From Halorussus vallis (GTDB lineage: Archaea; Halobacteriota; Halobacteria; Halobacteriales; Haladaptataceae), in NCBI RefSeq assembly GCF_024138165.1, contig NZ_CP100000.1:1240001-1304000 (forward strand): a stretch of DNA of 64,000 nucleotides, given 5' to 3'. Shown here piece after piece: positions 33,719 through 42,645 of the stretch. The notes beneath the pieces are model-generated. The model was not told where the DNA came from, made no database searches, and saw nothing but the letters and a program-made list of their open reading frames with translations. How positions within the stretch are numbered: the stretch's first letter is position 1; each line of letters starts with the position of its first letter. The translations under genes were made by a program, and so were the position numbers.

Positions 33719-33928
33719 TCAGAACCGCATCACTTCGTCGTCGTCCAGGTCCTCGGGCGAGACGCGACCGCCCGGTTCGCGGTTGACACCCTCGACCGTC
33801 GCCGCGCACTGGACGCAGAGGTCGAACTCCTCGTTCCAGTGTTTCTCGCAGGCGAGCGTGCCGCAGTTTGGACAGGAGTGTTCGGCTTCGCGGCTCTCGC
33901 AGATCTGGCAGAGGCCGGATACGCTCAT
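33719..33928 (-). CDS. Zinc-finger (HIT-type-like) small protein
   Basis: 69 aa. CQICESREAEHSCPNCGTLACEKHWNEEFDLCVQC contains eight Cys/His positions in the interleaved CxxC spacing of HIT/B-box type fingers, binding probably two zinc ions. A short acidic tail follows (VSPEDLDDDEVMRF). Homologues are common next to housekeeping genes in haloarchaea; role unknown. Located between pyrF and tRNA-Leu. Confidence 0.72.
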   Translation of the reverse strand: MSVSGLCQICESREAEHSCPNCGTLACEKHWNEEFDLCVQCAATVEGVNREPGGRVSPEDLDDDEVMRF

Positions 33929-34068
33929 GGGATTCGAACAGTTGTGTTCGCGGGCGTATCAGTCTGTGGGTCGGTTTCGCACGGTCGCGCGTTCGTCAGG
34001 TTTCGAGGACCCGGACGTCGCTCGCATACCGAAACCCACTTGCGGGTGTGCGGTAAACGAAAATCCGC

Positions 34069-34153
34069 GCGAGGGTTGCCCAGCCTGGCCAACGGCGGCG
34101 GGCTTAAGACCCGCTCCCGTAGGGGTCCGAGGGTTCAAATCCCTCCCCTCGCA
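34069..34153 (+). tRNA. tRNA-Leu (UAA)
   Basis: 85 nt class II tRNA. Acceptor GCGAGGG/CCCTCGC, anticodon arm GCGGG-CTTAAGA-CCCGC with anticodon TAA, long variable arm (TCCCGTAGGGG region), T arm GAGGG-TTCAAAT-CCCTC, discriminator A. No intron; CCA not encoded. Confidence 0.95.
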
Positions 34154-34244
34154 TCTCACCTTCCGGAAGCCTCGAGTCACCGAGGCGCACCTCCGTCCCG
34201 CAGTCGAAACCCACATTCCGGCCAGTCCCCTACCACGATGCAAG

Positions 34245-34790
34245 ATGACCGACGAGACAGTAGACCGCGCGTTCCGCGAACACCCGTCGTTCGAGGCGGT
34301 CGGCGACGGCGAGTACGAGACGACCGGCAAGCCGTTCGAGGGGACCGTGGTCGCGAATGAAACGCACGGGTCTACCGGCGCGTCCGGCGGTGACGCCGCC
34401 GCCGAGTATCGCGTCGTCGTCCGCGTCCCGGTCCTCGACGCGGTGGTCGAAGGCGAGGAGGTCGCCGACGTCGTCCAGGACGGCTGGTACGAGACGCTGG
34501 AACTCAGACTCGAAGACGTCCACACCGTCGCGCAGACCGACGCGGCGTCGCCGCCCGAAATCGAGCGCGAGGGCGAGGAGGTCGTCGTGACGGTGACCTT
34601 CGAGCGTTCGGACCCCGAACTCGCCGCCGAGGACGCGCTGGCGATAGTCGACTACGTCGAGGGGACCTGGGTACAGGGCATCATCCCCGGCTACGACTAC
34701 CGCGAACCGGCGGCGGGACTCATCGACCGGGCGACGCAGAACTACGACGAGGACGGTGCGGGGAGTCCGTCGGGCGGGCCACCCCTGTAG
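34245..34790 (+). CDS. DUF5813-like conserved protein
   Basis: 181 aa from ATG 34245. MTDETVDRAFREHPSFEAVGDGEYETTGKPFEGTVVA, YRVVVRVPVLDAVVEGEEVADVVQDGWYETLELRLEDVHTV, and VVVTVTFERSDPELAAEDALAIVDYVEGTWVQGIIPGYDYREP. Alternating beta strands and helices suggest a compact alpha/beta fold. I recall it as the haloarchaeal DUF5813 family. No catalytic motif is visible. It starts 91 nt after tRNA-Leu. Confidence 0.75.
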   Translation: MTDETVDRAFREHPSFEAVGDGEYETTGKPFEGTVVANETHGSTGASGGDAAAEYRVVVRVPVLDAVVEGEEVADVVQDGWYETLELRLEDVHTVAQTDAASPPEIEREGEEVVVTVTFERSDPELAAEDALAIVDYVEGTWVQGIIPGYDYREPAAGLIDRATQNYDEDGAGSPSGGPPL

Positions 34791-34833
34791 GGTGTCGGCC
34801 TCGCCTCGGTTTCGCGCTCTTCTGGCTCGGTTC

Positions 34834-35064
34834 TCAGTCCATCGCGATGTAGGTCTGGGTGTCCTCGACCCCGCGAATGCTCTGGATGCCGTCGGCCGCG
34901 ATGTCCTTGACCTCCGCGGGCGAGTCCACGTCGAGTTTGGCGATGATGTCGACGTCCCCCGCCACGATGTGGGCGTCGACCACGCCGTCGATGTCAAGCA
35001 TCGCGTTCTTCAGCCTGTCCGCCTCGCCCGTGTTCGCCTTGACCATGACGTACGCGGTGACCAT
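34834..35064 (-). CDS. Stand-alone RAM (Lrp/AsnC ligand-binding) domain protein
   Basis: 76 aa: VTAYVMVKANTGEADRLKNAMLDIDGVVDAHIVAGDVDIIAKLDVDSPAEVKDI is the beta-alpha-beta RAM domain of Lrp/AsnC regulators with no helix-turn-helix. RAM proteins bind small effectors and oligomerise. The ATG begins 1 nt after the trkA stop, so it is co-transcribed with trkA. A homologous RAM-only gene lies on the other side of trkA at 35899. Confidence 0.88.
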   Translation of the reverse strand: MVTAYVMVKANTGEADRLKNAMLDIDGVVDAHIVAGDVDIIAKLDVDSPAEVKDIAADGIQSIRGVEDTQTYIAMD

Positions 35065-35065
35065 C

Positions 35066-35761
35066 TCAGTTCCCTCCTGAGAGCGCTTGTGCGGTTTCGC
35101 GGCTGGCGTCGCCGACCAGTATCTGTCGCACGTCGCCCAGCACCTCGAAGTCGGCCAGCACCGCGAGGCGGTCGCCGACTTCGAGCGAGTCGTCCGGCAG
35201 CGGGATGTCCATCGGTTCGTCGTGCTTGCCGAACGCCAGAATCCGGGCGTTCGCCGGGAGCGAGAGTTCGCTGATGGAGTAGCCCTTCACCGGCGAGTCG
35301 TCGGTGATGGTGAGTTCGACGACCTGCAGACTCTGGGCGATGTCGGCGATGGCCCGGATGTTCCCGCCGAGTAGCGCGTTCTTCGCGCCGATGGCGCCGA
35401 GGCGCTCGGGGTAGACTACCTCGTCGACCTCGCTGGCGAACTTCCGGTAGATATCCTCGCGGTAGTCCTCGTCGATGCGCAGGACGGTCCGACAGCCGTG
35501 GTGCTTGGCGACCATGCACGCCGCGAAGTTGGCGTTCAGGTCGCCCGTGAGCGCGCCAGCGGCGTCGGCGGATTCGAGGTCGGCCTCCTCCAGCACCGAC
35601 TCGCGCGAGCCGTCGCCCTCGATGACGTCGAAGTCGTCGTTGCGGGCGCGCTCGGCCTTGGTGGCGTCGCGCTCGACGAGCGTGACCTCGTGGCCCTCCT
35701 CCCGGAGGACGCGGGCCGTCCGAAGCCCCACTCGCCCCGAACCAATGATAACGAATCGCAT
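35066..35761 (-). CDS. trkA: TrkA-family K+ channel/transport regulator (RCK protein)
   Basis: 231 aa. Residues 1-120 are TrkA_N: FVIIGSGRVGLRTARVLREEGHEVTLVERD is the Rossmann GxGxxG NAD(H)-binding motif with Glu/Asp at the end of strand 2. Residues about 145-220 are TrkA_C (SLQVVELTITDDSPVKGYSISELSLPANARILAFG). It binds a potassium transporter on the cytoplasmic face and gates it by nucleotide. No membrane subunit is in the window. TTATTC box about 27 nt upstream; operon with the RAM gene downstream. Confidence 0.9.
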   Translation of the reverse strand: MRFVIIGSGRVGLRTARVLREEGHEVTLVERDATKAERARNDDFDVIEGDGSRESVLEEADLESADAAGALTGDLNANFAACMVAKHHGCRTVLRIDEDYREDIYRKFASEVDEVVYPERLGAIGAKNALLGGNIRAIADIAQSLQVVELTITDDSPVKGYSISELSLPANARILAFGKHDEPMDIPLPDDSLEVGDRLAVLADFEVLGDVRQILVGDASRETAQALSGGN

Positions 35762-35898
35762 GGTAACGAGTACACCGGACGGGTTGAATAATGTTACTCC
35801 GAGCGCGACCGGCGGCGCGCGCCGCCCGAGCGCCGGAACGCGGCGGGTGCGAGCGGCCCCAAAGGCTTTTCTCGTATGGTAGTGAATCGCACACCACT

Positions 35899-36129
35899 AT
35901 GGTTCACGCCTTTATCATGGTGAAGACCGCCGCCGGGCGCTCGGAGGACCTGCTGGCGTCGATCCGCGAACACGAGCGGGTCACCGAGGCCCACGTCGTC
36001 GCCGGCGACTTCGACATCGTCGTGGAAGCTGACGCCGAGGAGGTGTACGACGTGCTCCAGACCGCCTCGTCGGGCATCTCCGGGATGGAGGGCGTCGCCG
36101 ACACCAAGACGTACATGTCGCTCGACTGA
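35899..36129 (+). CDS. Stand-alone RAM (Lrp/AsnC ligand-binding) domain protein
   Basis: 76 aa: MVHAFIMVKTAAGRSEDLLASIREHERVTEAHVVAGDFDIVVEADAEEVYDVLQTASSGISGMEGVADTKTYMSLD. Same length and layout as the RAM protein at 34834 and clearly paralogous. CTTTTCTC about 30 nt upstream is the likely TATA element. It is divergent from trkA, giving a RAM - TrkA - RAM arrangement. Confidence 0.87.
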   Translation: MVHAFIMVKTAAGRSEDLLASIREHERVTEAHVVAGDFDIVVEADAEEVYDVLQTASSGISGMEGVADTKTYMSLD

Positions 36130-36219
36130 GCTCCTTCTGGCGCGTTGCAGGCCCTCGGAAACCGACGACAAGCGTCAGCCTCGGGAAACGTTTACGCCCC
36201 GGCGGACTCCAGTTCGGGT

Positions 36220-37158
36220 ATGGCCGCGAAGAGTCCGCTCCAGTTGTACCTCGTCGTCGTCTTCGTGCTCTTCGCGTCGCTCGCCGCGGCCGTGCTGTAC
36301 GTGAGCGGCGACCGGAACCTCCGACGACACGCTCGACGGGTCGGGGTGTCGCGACGACTCGGAGTCGCGGTCGCCGCGCTCGGCATCCTCGTTCCCGCGG
36401 GCCTCGCGCTCGCCGGTTCGCTCCACGAGTTCGGTCGGTTCGCCGAGATGGGTCGCTACGAGTTTCGCTCCCACGCGCTCGGACTCCTGTTCGACTGGGC
36501 GCTGTTCGTCGGCGGCCTGCTCGGATTCGCGGCCGCGGCGGGGAACGCCCGGACGTACTACGGACTGACCCGCTCGCCGTCGCGCGACGGCGAGCGGGTC
36601 GCCGTCTCCGGCGTCGCGAAGGGCGACCCGGCGACGACGCCGGTTCGACGCCGACCGGCGCTCTGCTGGCGCTGGCGCTTCGAGGTCCACGACCCCTTCG
36701 CCACCGGCAACGACACCTGGCTGGTCCGGGGCGAGGGGAGCGACGGGGTCCCCTTCCGCGTCGAAACCGACGCCGGCCCGGTTCGCGTCGACCCGACCGA
36801 CGCGCGCCTCGACCTCCTCGAAGAGCGCACCCTGTCGCTCGGTCCCGACGAGTCGCTGTCCGACTCGGTCGACCACGAGGACGCTCGGAAACTCGACCGG
36901 GAGCACGCCGGGAACCAGCGCCGGTACGTCGAGTCGGCGCTCGCGCCCGGCGCCGCCGCGACCGCCGTCGGACCGTGCGTCGAACGCGCCGACGGTCTGG
37001 CACTCGAAGCCGATGCCGCCGGGACGACGACGATACACGAAGGGTCGGCGGCCGCGGTCCGGTCCAGATACCGACTGCGAATCGCGGCGGCCGCGCTCCT
37101 CGGCGCGGCGGCGACCTGGTTCGGGTTCGCTTCGCTCCGGGCGTTCTTCGGCCTGTGA
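36220..37158 (+). CDS. Membrane protein with GIDE-like domain
   Basis: 312 aa from ATG 36220, 25-30 nt after a TTTACG box. Hydrophobic helices at about 8-30, 46-66, 86-108 and a last one at about 288-308. Between them the domain VAVSGVAKGDPATTPVRRRPALCWRWRFEVHD...WLVRGEGSDGVPFRVETDAGPVRVDP resembles the GIDE/MULAN-type membrane domain found in prokaryotes without a RING finger. That assignment is from memory and weak. Possibly an envelope or stress protein. Confidence 0.65.
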   Translation: MAAKSPLQLYLVVVFVLFASLAAAVLYVSGDRNLRRHARRVGVSRRLGVAVAALGILVPAGLALAGSLHEFGRFAEMGRYEFRSHALGLLFDWALFVGGLLGFAAAAGNARTYYGLTRSPSRDGERVAVSGVAKGDPATTPVRRRPALCWRWRFEVHDPFATGNDTWLVRGEGSDGVPFRVETDAGPVRVDPTDARLDLLEERTLSLGPDESLSDSVDHEDARKLDREHAGNQRRYVESALAPGAAATAVGPCVERADGLALEADAAGTTTIHEGSAAAVRSRYRLRIAAAALLGAAATWFGFASLRAFFGL

Positions 37159-37207
37159 GTCTTCGACTCAGGGCGCCCCGAAAGGAGTCGGATTCTCGCG
37201 ACCGAAC

Positions 37208-38281
37208 TCAGTCGTCGACTTCCTGCACGTCGTGGTCTTCGAGGAACGAGTCGAGCCACGCCCGCTGGTCGCGGAGGCGCCCGGTGGGTTCGGCGTACAC
37301 GTGGTCGAACACGTCGTGGGGGTCGGCCTCGGCCACCGACTCGGCGCGTTCGACCGCCTCGTCGAGTTCGGCGTCGGCGGCCTCCTCGACTTCCGCGACG
37401 AACTCGTCGTCGATGACGCCCTGTTCGCGGAGGTACCGCTCGTACCGTTCGAGCGGGTCGGCGGTCCGCCACGACGGCAGGTCCCGGCCGGCGTCCTCGT
37501 ACTGGCTCGGGTCGTCGCTGGTGGTGTGGGCGCCCTGTCGGTAGGTCAGGCTCTCGACCAGCACCGGAGAGCCGTCCCGGGCGCTCGCGAGCGCGTCGGC
37601 GACCGTCTCGCGGACCGCCAGCGGGTCGTTGCCGTCGACCTCCACGCCCTCGAACCCGTAGGCGCGGGCCTTCTCGGCGATGGTTTCGCTGGCGGTCTGC
37701 CGGTGACGCGGGAGGCTGATGGCCCACTCGTTGTTCTCGCAGAAGAAGACGACCGGCGCGTCGAAGACGCCCGCGAAGTTCATGCCCTCGTGGAAGTCGC
37801 CCTCGCTGGTCGCGCCGTCGCCGAAGTAACAGAGTGCCGCGCCCTTCTCTCCGCTCTCTCCGTCGCCCTTCACGCGCTTCTCGTAGTTCATCGCCATCCC
37901 GGCGCCCGCGGCGTGGGGAATCTGGGTGGCGATGGGGACCGCCTGCGGGAAGTTCGGCACGTCGTGACCCGAGGCGAACTCGGGGCGACCCCGCCGGAAG
38001 AGCAGGATGTCGCTCATCGGCACGTCGCGGGCGATCTGCATCGCGTTCGAGCGGTAGGTGGGAAAGAGCCAGTCGTCGTCGTCCATCGCCAGCGCGGCCC
38101 CGACCTGCGACCCCTCCTGGCCCTTGTACGGCGGCCAACTGCTCATCCACCCCCGCCGCTGGAGCGCCAGCGCCCGCTCGTCGAACGCCCGCGCCCGGAC
38201 CATCCCGCGGTACACCTCGCGCGCCTGCTCTTCGGAGAACCGCGTCTCCGAGAGGTCTCGCTCGCCGATGATGCGGTTCAT
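37208..38281 (-). CDS. pdhA: 2-oxoacid (pyruvate-type) dehydrogenase E1 alpha subunit
   Basis: 357 aa from ATG 38281. TPP-binding motif GDGATSEGDFHEGMNFAGVFDAPVVFFCENN; N-terminal YRGMVRARAFDERALALQRRG and GQEGSQVGAALAMDDDDWLFPTYRSN are E1-alpha hallmarks; YRQGAHTTSDDPSQYED ends the core with the flexible phosphorylation-loop region. It decarboxylates a 2-oxoacid together with E1-beta and passes the acyl group to lipoyl E2. No E1-beta, E2 or E3 is adjacent on either side, unlike usual pdh or bkd operons, so it is a solitary paralogue of unclear substrate. Confidence 0.88.
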   Translation of the reverse strand: MNRIIGERDLSETRFSEEQAREVYRGMVRARAFDERALALQRRGWMSSWPPYKGQEGSQVGAALAMDDDDWLFPTYRSNAMQIARDVPMSDILLFRRGRPEFASGHDVPNFPQAVPIATQIPHAAGAGMAMNYEKRVKGDGESGEKGAALCYFGDGATSEGDFHEGMNFAGVFDAPVVFFCENNEWAISLPRHRQTASETIAEKARAYGFEGVEVDGNDPLAVRETVADALASARDGSPVLVESLTYRQGAHTTSDDPSQYEDAGRDLPSWRTADPLERYERYLREQGVIDDEFVAEVEEAADAELDEAVERAESVAEADPHDVFDHVYAEPTGRLRDQRAWLDSFLEDHDVQEVDD

Positions 38282-38457
38282 GCGCGGGCGGTTTGCCCGC
38301 CCGCCGCATAGTGGTTCCGGTAACACTTGCGTCCGGGACGCCCGCGGGTCCTCCGTCGGCGTCCAGAAGCGTATCGGAAGTCGGCGTCGAACCGACGCCG
38401 ACCGCTCCGGCCGCCGGTTCCCCAACGGTTAACGCCTCCGGCCCGCACGTCTCGGGT

Positions 38458-40023
38458 ATGACAGCGGCGGCAGACCTCATACTCACCAACGCGAAGGTAC
38501 ACTCGCTCGCGTCCGGCGACGGTGGCGACCCGGACGCGGAGGCGGTCGCGGTTCGAGACGGCGAAATCGTGCGGGTCGACCGGGCGTACGAAGTCGACTT
38601 CCTCGAAGGCGTCGAGACGACGGTCGTCGACCTCGGCGGGCGCGTCCTGCTTCCGGGGTTCGTCGACGCTCACACCCACCTCCAGCACCTCGGTCGCTCG
38701 CTCGTCCACGCCGACCTCTCGGCGGCCGACTCGCCCGGCGACTGCGTCGACCTGCTGGCCGACCTGGCCGAGGAGACGGAAGACGGAGGAGGCGGGAGCG
38801 ACGAGTGGATTCTCGGCTTCGGCTACGACGAGAGCACCTGGGACGACTCGCGTTACCTCACCCGCGAGGACCTGGACCGCGTGAGCGAGACGCGCCCGGT
38901 CGCGGCGTTCCGCGAGGACATGCACATCGCGGCGGTCAACGGTGCGGCGCTCGACCGCTACCGCGGCGAGATGCCCGACGACGACGTCCGCACCGAAGGC
39001 GGCGACCCCACGGGCGTCGTCGTCGAGGAAGCCGTCGACGTGCTCTACGAGGCCATCGAACCCGACGCCGCCGAAACCCGCGAACTCCTCGACGCCGCCC
39101 AGCGCGAGGCCCACCGGAAGGGCGTCACGAGCGTCCACGACATGGTCCGGGAGTCCCGGGCGCCGGAGGTGTACCGCCAGATGGACGCGGACGGCGACCT
39201 CGCGCTCCGGGTGCGACTCAACTACTGGACCGACCACCTCGACGCCGTGATCGAGACGGGCCTGCGGACCAACCACGGCAGCGAGTTCGTCCGCGTCGGC
39301 GGTATCAAATCGTTCACCGACGGAAGCTTCGGCGGCCGGACCGCCAAGCTATCGGAACCCTACGCGGACGCCGAAGACGAAACCGGCCAGTGGGTCGTGA
39401 CGCCCGAGGAACTCCGGGAGTTCGTCGGCCGAGCGGACGCCGAGGGCCTGCAGTTCACCGCCCACGCCATCGGCGACGCCGCCGTCGACGCGGTGCTCGA
39501 CGCCTACGAGGCGACCGACGACCCCGGCGCGGCCCGCCACCGGGTCGAGCACGCCGAACTCGTCTCCGACGAGGCGCTCGACCGGTTCGCCGACTCTGGC
39601 GTCGTCGCCTCCATGCAACCGAACTTCCTGAAGTGGGTCGGCGAGGACGGTCTCTACGAGTCGCGTATCGGCACCGAGCGCAGGCTGAAAGCCGACCGCC
39701 TCGCCGACCTCGCCGACGCCGACGTCCCGCTTGCGTTCGGGAGCGACTGCATGCCCCTGGACCCGCTGTTCGGCGTCCACCAGGCCGTCAACGCCCCATC
39801 GGAGGCGCAGCGACTCTCGGTGACCGAGGCCCTGCGGGCCTACACCGTCGGGGCGGCCTACGCCGGGTTCGACGATGACCGTCTCGGCACCGTCGAGGTC
39901 GGCAAGAAGGCCGACTTCGTGGCCCTGGAGCGCTCGCCGTGGGACCATCCTGAGGACATCGAGAACATCGACGTGGCGCTGACGGTCGTGGACGGCGACG
40001 TGGTCTACGACGCCCGCAAGTGA
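38458..40023 (+). CDS. Amidohydrolase (YtcJ-like)
   Basis: 521 aa from ATG 38458. DLILTNAKVHSL opens the beta-sandwich; GFVDAHTHLQHLG is the metal-binding HxH; GIKSFTDGSFGGRTAKLSEPY is typical of the YtcJ group; FTAHAIGDAAVDAVLDAYE and HRVEHAELV supply further His ligands; AFGSDCMPLDPLFGVHQAVNAP carries the Asp; GTVEVGKKADFVALERSPWD closes it. It hydrolyses C-N bonds of an unknown, probably exogenous amide or cyclic substrate. Length fits the family. Confidence 0.9.
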   Translation: MTAAADLILTNAKVHSLASGDGGDPDAEAVAVRDGEIVRVDRAYEVDFLEGVETTVVDLGGRVLLPGFVDAHTHLQHLGRSLVHADLSAADSPGDCVDLLADLAEETEDGGGGSDEWILGFGYDESTWDDSRYLTREDLDRVSETRPVAAFREDMHIAAVNGAALDRYRGEMPDDDVRTEGGDPTGVVVEEAVDVLYEAIEPDAAETRELLDAAQREAHRKGVTSVHDMVRESRAPEVYRQMDADGDLALRVRLNYWTDHLDAVIETGLRTNHGSEFVRVGGIKSFTDGSFGGRTAKLSEPYADAEDETGQWVVTPEELREFVGRADAEGLQFTAHAIGDAAVDAVLDAYEATDDPGAARHRVEHAELVSDEALDRFADSGVVASMQPNFLKWVGEDGLYESRIGTERRLKADRLADLADADVPLAFGSDCMPLDPLFGVHQAVNAPSEAQRLSVTEALRAYTVGAAYAGFDDDRLGTVEVGKKADFVALERSPWDHPEDIENIDVALTVVDGDVVYDARK

Positions 40024-40032
40024 GTTCGGGGG

Positions 40033-42645
40033 TCAGTCGCCACCTTCGCCTCCTCCGCTTTCTTCACCTTCGTTCCGGCCTTCTTCGCCTTCGACCTCCG
40101 CCTCTCGCACGGCGTCGACGACGGTGGGGTAGACGTCCACGAGCCGTTTCGCGGGAAGTTTGGTCATCGGAACGTCCGCATAGTACTCACGGGTTTCGTC
40201 GAGCACCGCCTTCAACCCGACGAGCGGGCCGGCGGGCGAGTCGTCGTCCGCATCGGAATCCGTCGCCGTGTCCGCGTCCGCGGTTTCGTCCGACTCCTCC
40301 GTTCGGTCCCGGTCGGTGGCGGTTTCCGACTTCCGCGGTTCCTCCTCGGAGGTTTCTGCAACTCGGTCGAGAAGCGCTTCGACCGCGTCCGACCGGCGGC
40401 GAGGGAACGATTGGGCGAGCGACTCGACGGAATCGGCCCGACGACGGACGGCGTCGTCCACGCCCTGAGGAACGACCGACGCGAGTTTGCAGAGGGCCTT
40501 GGCCGCGTTGCGTCTCGTCAGGCGTCGCTCTTCCCCGTCGACGAACCGCCCGGCGAGCGGTTCGACGGCGTCAGTAACCAGTTCGGCCCGCCACTCGGCG
40601 ACGCGACGGAGTGCGATGGCGGCGTTCCGACGCCCGCGTTCGGAGTCGGCGGACGCCTGCCGGACGACTTCGTCGAGCGTCGGTCCGACGAGTTCCCGAC
40701 CCGCGTCCGTGCCGGCGACTTCGACCACGAGTTCGCCGATTCCTTCGGCGGTGCCCCGCCCGACTTCCGGGAGGTCCGCGCGGGCGTCGTCCAGGACCGA
40801 CCGGACGAACTCCGGCCGTTCGGTCCCGAGAACCGCGAGCGGCCGTTCGGACTCGTCGGAATCGACGTCAACGAGCGGGGTCGCGAACTCCGGAATCACG
40901 CTCGGTTCGGCCTCGCCGAGACGCGATAGCGTTCTCGCGACCGACCTGCGTGCGGTCGAGTTCCTCGTCGCTAACTGCGCGGCGATATCGTCCGCCGCGG
41001 CCGAGACGAGCGTCGGGTCCCGCTCGGCGACCGACCGAATCGCCGTCGAGAGGTCGGCACGCTCGAAGCGTCCGAGTCGGTCGAGCGACCCCGCCATCCG
41101 TTCGACGACGGGTACTACCGTCTCCGGATACTCCGTCCCCAACCGGCCGAGCGTCTCCGCCGCTCGGTCGCGGACGTCCGAATCTGGGCTCTCCAACAGG
41201 TCGGCCAACACCGGCACCGCGGGTTCGACCGTGCGCCGGTCGGTCTCTGCGAGTTGCACGAGCAGGAATCCCTCGGAGCGGCGTCCGTCCGCTCGGAGGT
41301 TCTCGGCGAGTCCCGCAACCCGCCGGCCGACGAACTCGGGGTCCTCGTCCGCGAGCACCGAGAGCGGGTCGCCGATTTCACCGTCGGCGTCGGCGGCCGC
41401 GAGCGCCCGGACCGCCTCCGAAGCCTCGTCGGAGCGCTCCCGCCCGACGACCGCGAGCGCCCGTGCGACCGCCCTGCGACCCTCACGGTCCGGGGTTTCG
41501 AGGCCGGCTATCAGGGCCGGCGCGACGGCGGAGGCGTCGTCGGGGTCGTGACGAAGCACGTTCTCGACGACCGACGCGGCGTACCGTACGAGCACCGCGT
41601 CCTCCACCATCTCCGCGCATCTCGGGAGGGCGTGAGCCAGCGCCTCGGGGTGGTCTTCGGAGACGGACGCGACGGCTCGCATGACGTTGCCCCGGAGCGG
41701 ACCGGCGTCCTCGGAGACGTAAGCGAAGAGGTCGTCGACCGCGAATCGGAACGCGTCTGGGCGTTCTCGGGCGAAGCTCCAGATCAGGCTCGTCGCGCGA
41801 CGAACCAGGAGTTCGGAGTCTGCCTCCAACGCGTCCGCGAGTGCGTCGGCAATGCGTCGCCAGCGGTCCGGACCGAGTTCCATCGCGCGGGTCAACCGCT
41901 CCGCCCGGTCCAACACCGTCGTCGCAGTGAGGCGAACGCTCGTTCGGTCGTCGCGCAGGTGGTAGACGGCGGCGTCGACCGTCTCGGCTGCGCCGCGGTC
42001 GAGCGTGTCCTCGGTATCGAAGACGAGTTCGCCGAGCAGCGCGAGCGCGTTCGCCCGCACCGCCGGGTTCGGGTCGTCTGTGAGTTCCAGCAACGTCGGA
42101 TCCACTCCGTCCAGTCGTCGGTCCAGTTTCCGCCTCGCGTGGTACAGCGTCTTCACGGCGTACTCCCGCACGGTCTCGTCTTCGTCTTCGAGGCGGTCGA
42201 CGAGGGCGTCCGTCGCCGGTTCGAGCGAACCGGGGCTGGTCTTGCTCACCCAGAACAGGTACCGTAGCGTCCGCCGATGAGTCCCCTCCGTCGACAGTTC
42301 AGCGGCGAGTTCCTCGACGGGCGGAACGACCTCGCCCGCCGAATCGAGCGCCTCCCGGAGCGCACCGCCCGCGTAGGGCCGCGTTCGCTCGTCGTCCAGA
42401 TGCGGTATCAGTTCGAACGCGACGGACTGGACCGCGTCCCCGGAAACCCGTGAAACGGCGTGGATCTGACGCAATGCCGGAACTCGGACGTCCGGGTCGC
42501 CCGATTCGAGGTCCTCGGCCACCGCTTCGACGGCTTCGGCTAGCGTTCCCGGACGCTCGGCGGCGAGACGTCGAACCGCGTCGGCGGACCCCTCACTCGC
42601 GTCCGATTCCAGTCGGTCCGCGAACGCCGCGAGCAGGTCCATCAA
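40033..42645 (-). CDS. HEAT-repeat protein with acidic C-terminal linker
   Basis: 870 aa. From residue 1 to about 760 it is a chain of helical pairs of the HEAT/ARM type (for example PNPAVRANALALLGELV, DRTSVRLTATTVLDRAE, DSDVRDRAAETLGRLGTEYPE, ERGRRNAAIALRRVAEW, RRLTRRNAAKALCKLA), forming a long solenoid. Then a Glu/Asp/Ser/Thr linker (about 770-815) and a final helical segment. Such solenoids are scaffolds for proteins or nucleic acids. Its ATG overlaps the stop of the 119-aa gene upstream. No enzymatic motif. The stop is 9 nt from the convergent amidohydrolase stop. Confidence 0.85.
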   Translation of the reverse strand: MMDLLAAFADRLESDASEGSADAVRRLAAERPGTLAEAVEAVAEDLESGDPDVRVPALRQIHAVSRVSGDAVQSVAFELIPHLDDERTRPYAGGALREALDSAGEVVPPVEELAAELSTEGTHRRTLRYLFWVSKTSPGSLEPATDALVDRLEDEDETVREYAVKTLYHARRKLDRRLDGVDPTLLELTDDPNPAVRANALALLGELVFDTEDTLDRGAAETVDAAVYHLRDDRTSVRLTATTVLDRAERLTRAMELGPDRWRRIADALADALEADSELLVRRATSLIWSFARERPDAFRFAVDDLFAYVSEDAGPLRGNVMRAVASVSEDHPEALAHALPRCAEMVEDAVLVRYAASVVENVLRHDPDDASAVAPALIAGLETPDREGRRAVARALAVVGRERSDEASEAVRALAAADADGEIGDPLSVLADEDPEFVGRRVAGLAENLRADGRRSEGFLLVQLAETDRRTVEPAVPVLADLLESPDSDVRDRAAETLGRLGTEYPETVVPVVERMAGSLDRLGRFERADLSTAIRSVAERDPTLVSAAADDIAAQLATRNSTARRSVARTLSRLGEAEPSVIPEFATPLVDVDSDESERPLAVLGTERPEFVRSVLDDARADLPEVGRGTAEGIGELVVEVAGTDAGRELVGPTLDEVVRQASADSERGRRNAAIALRRVAEWRAELVTDAVEPLAGRFVDGEERRLTRRNAAKALCKLASVVPQGVDDAVRRRADSVESLAQSFPRRRSDAVEALLDRVAETSEEEPRKSETATDRDRTEESDETADADTATDSDADDDSPAGPLVGLKAVLDETREYYADVPMTKLPAKRLVDVYPTVVDAVREAEVEGEEGRNEGEESGGGEGGD

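Noticed and set aside
34069-34153. tRNA-Leu as an integration site
   Set aside because: No integrase gene and no repeated tRNA 3' end nearby, and base composition is uniform around it.
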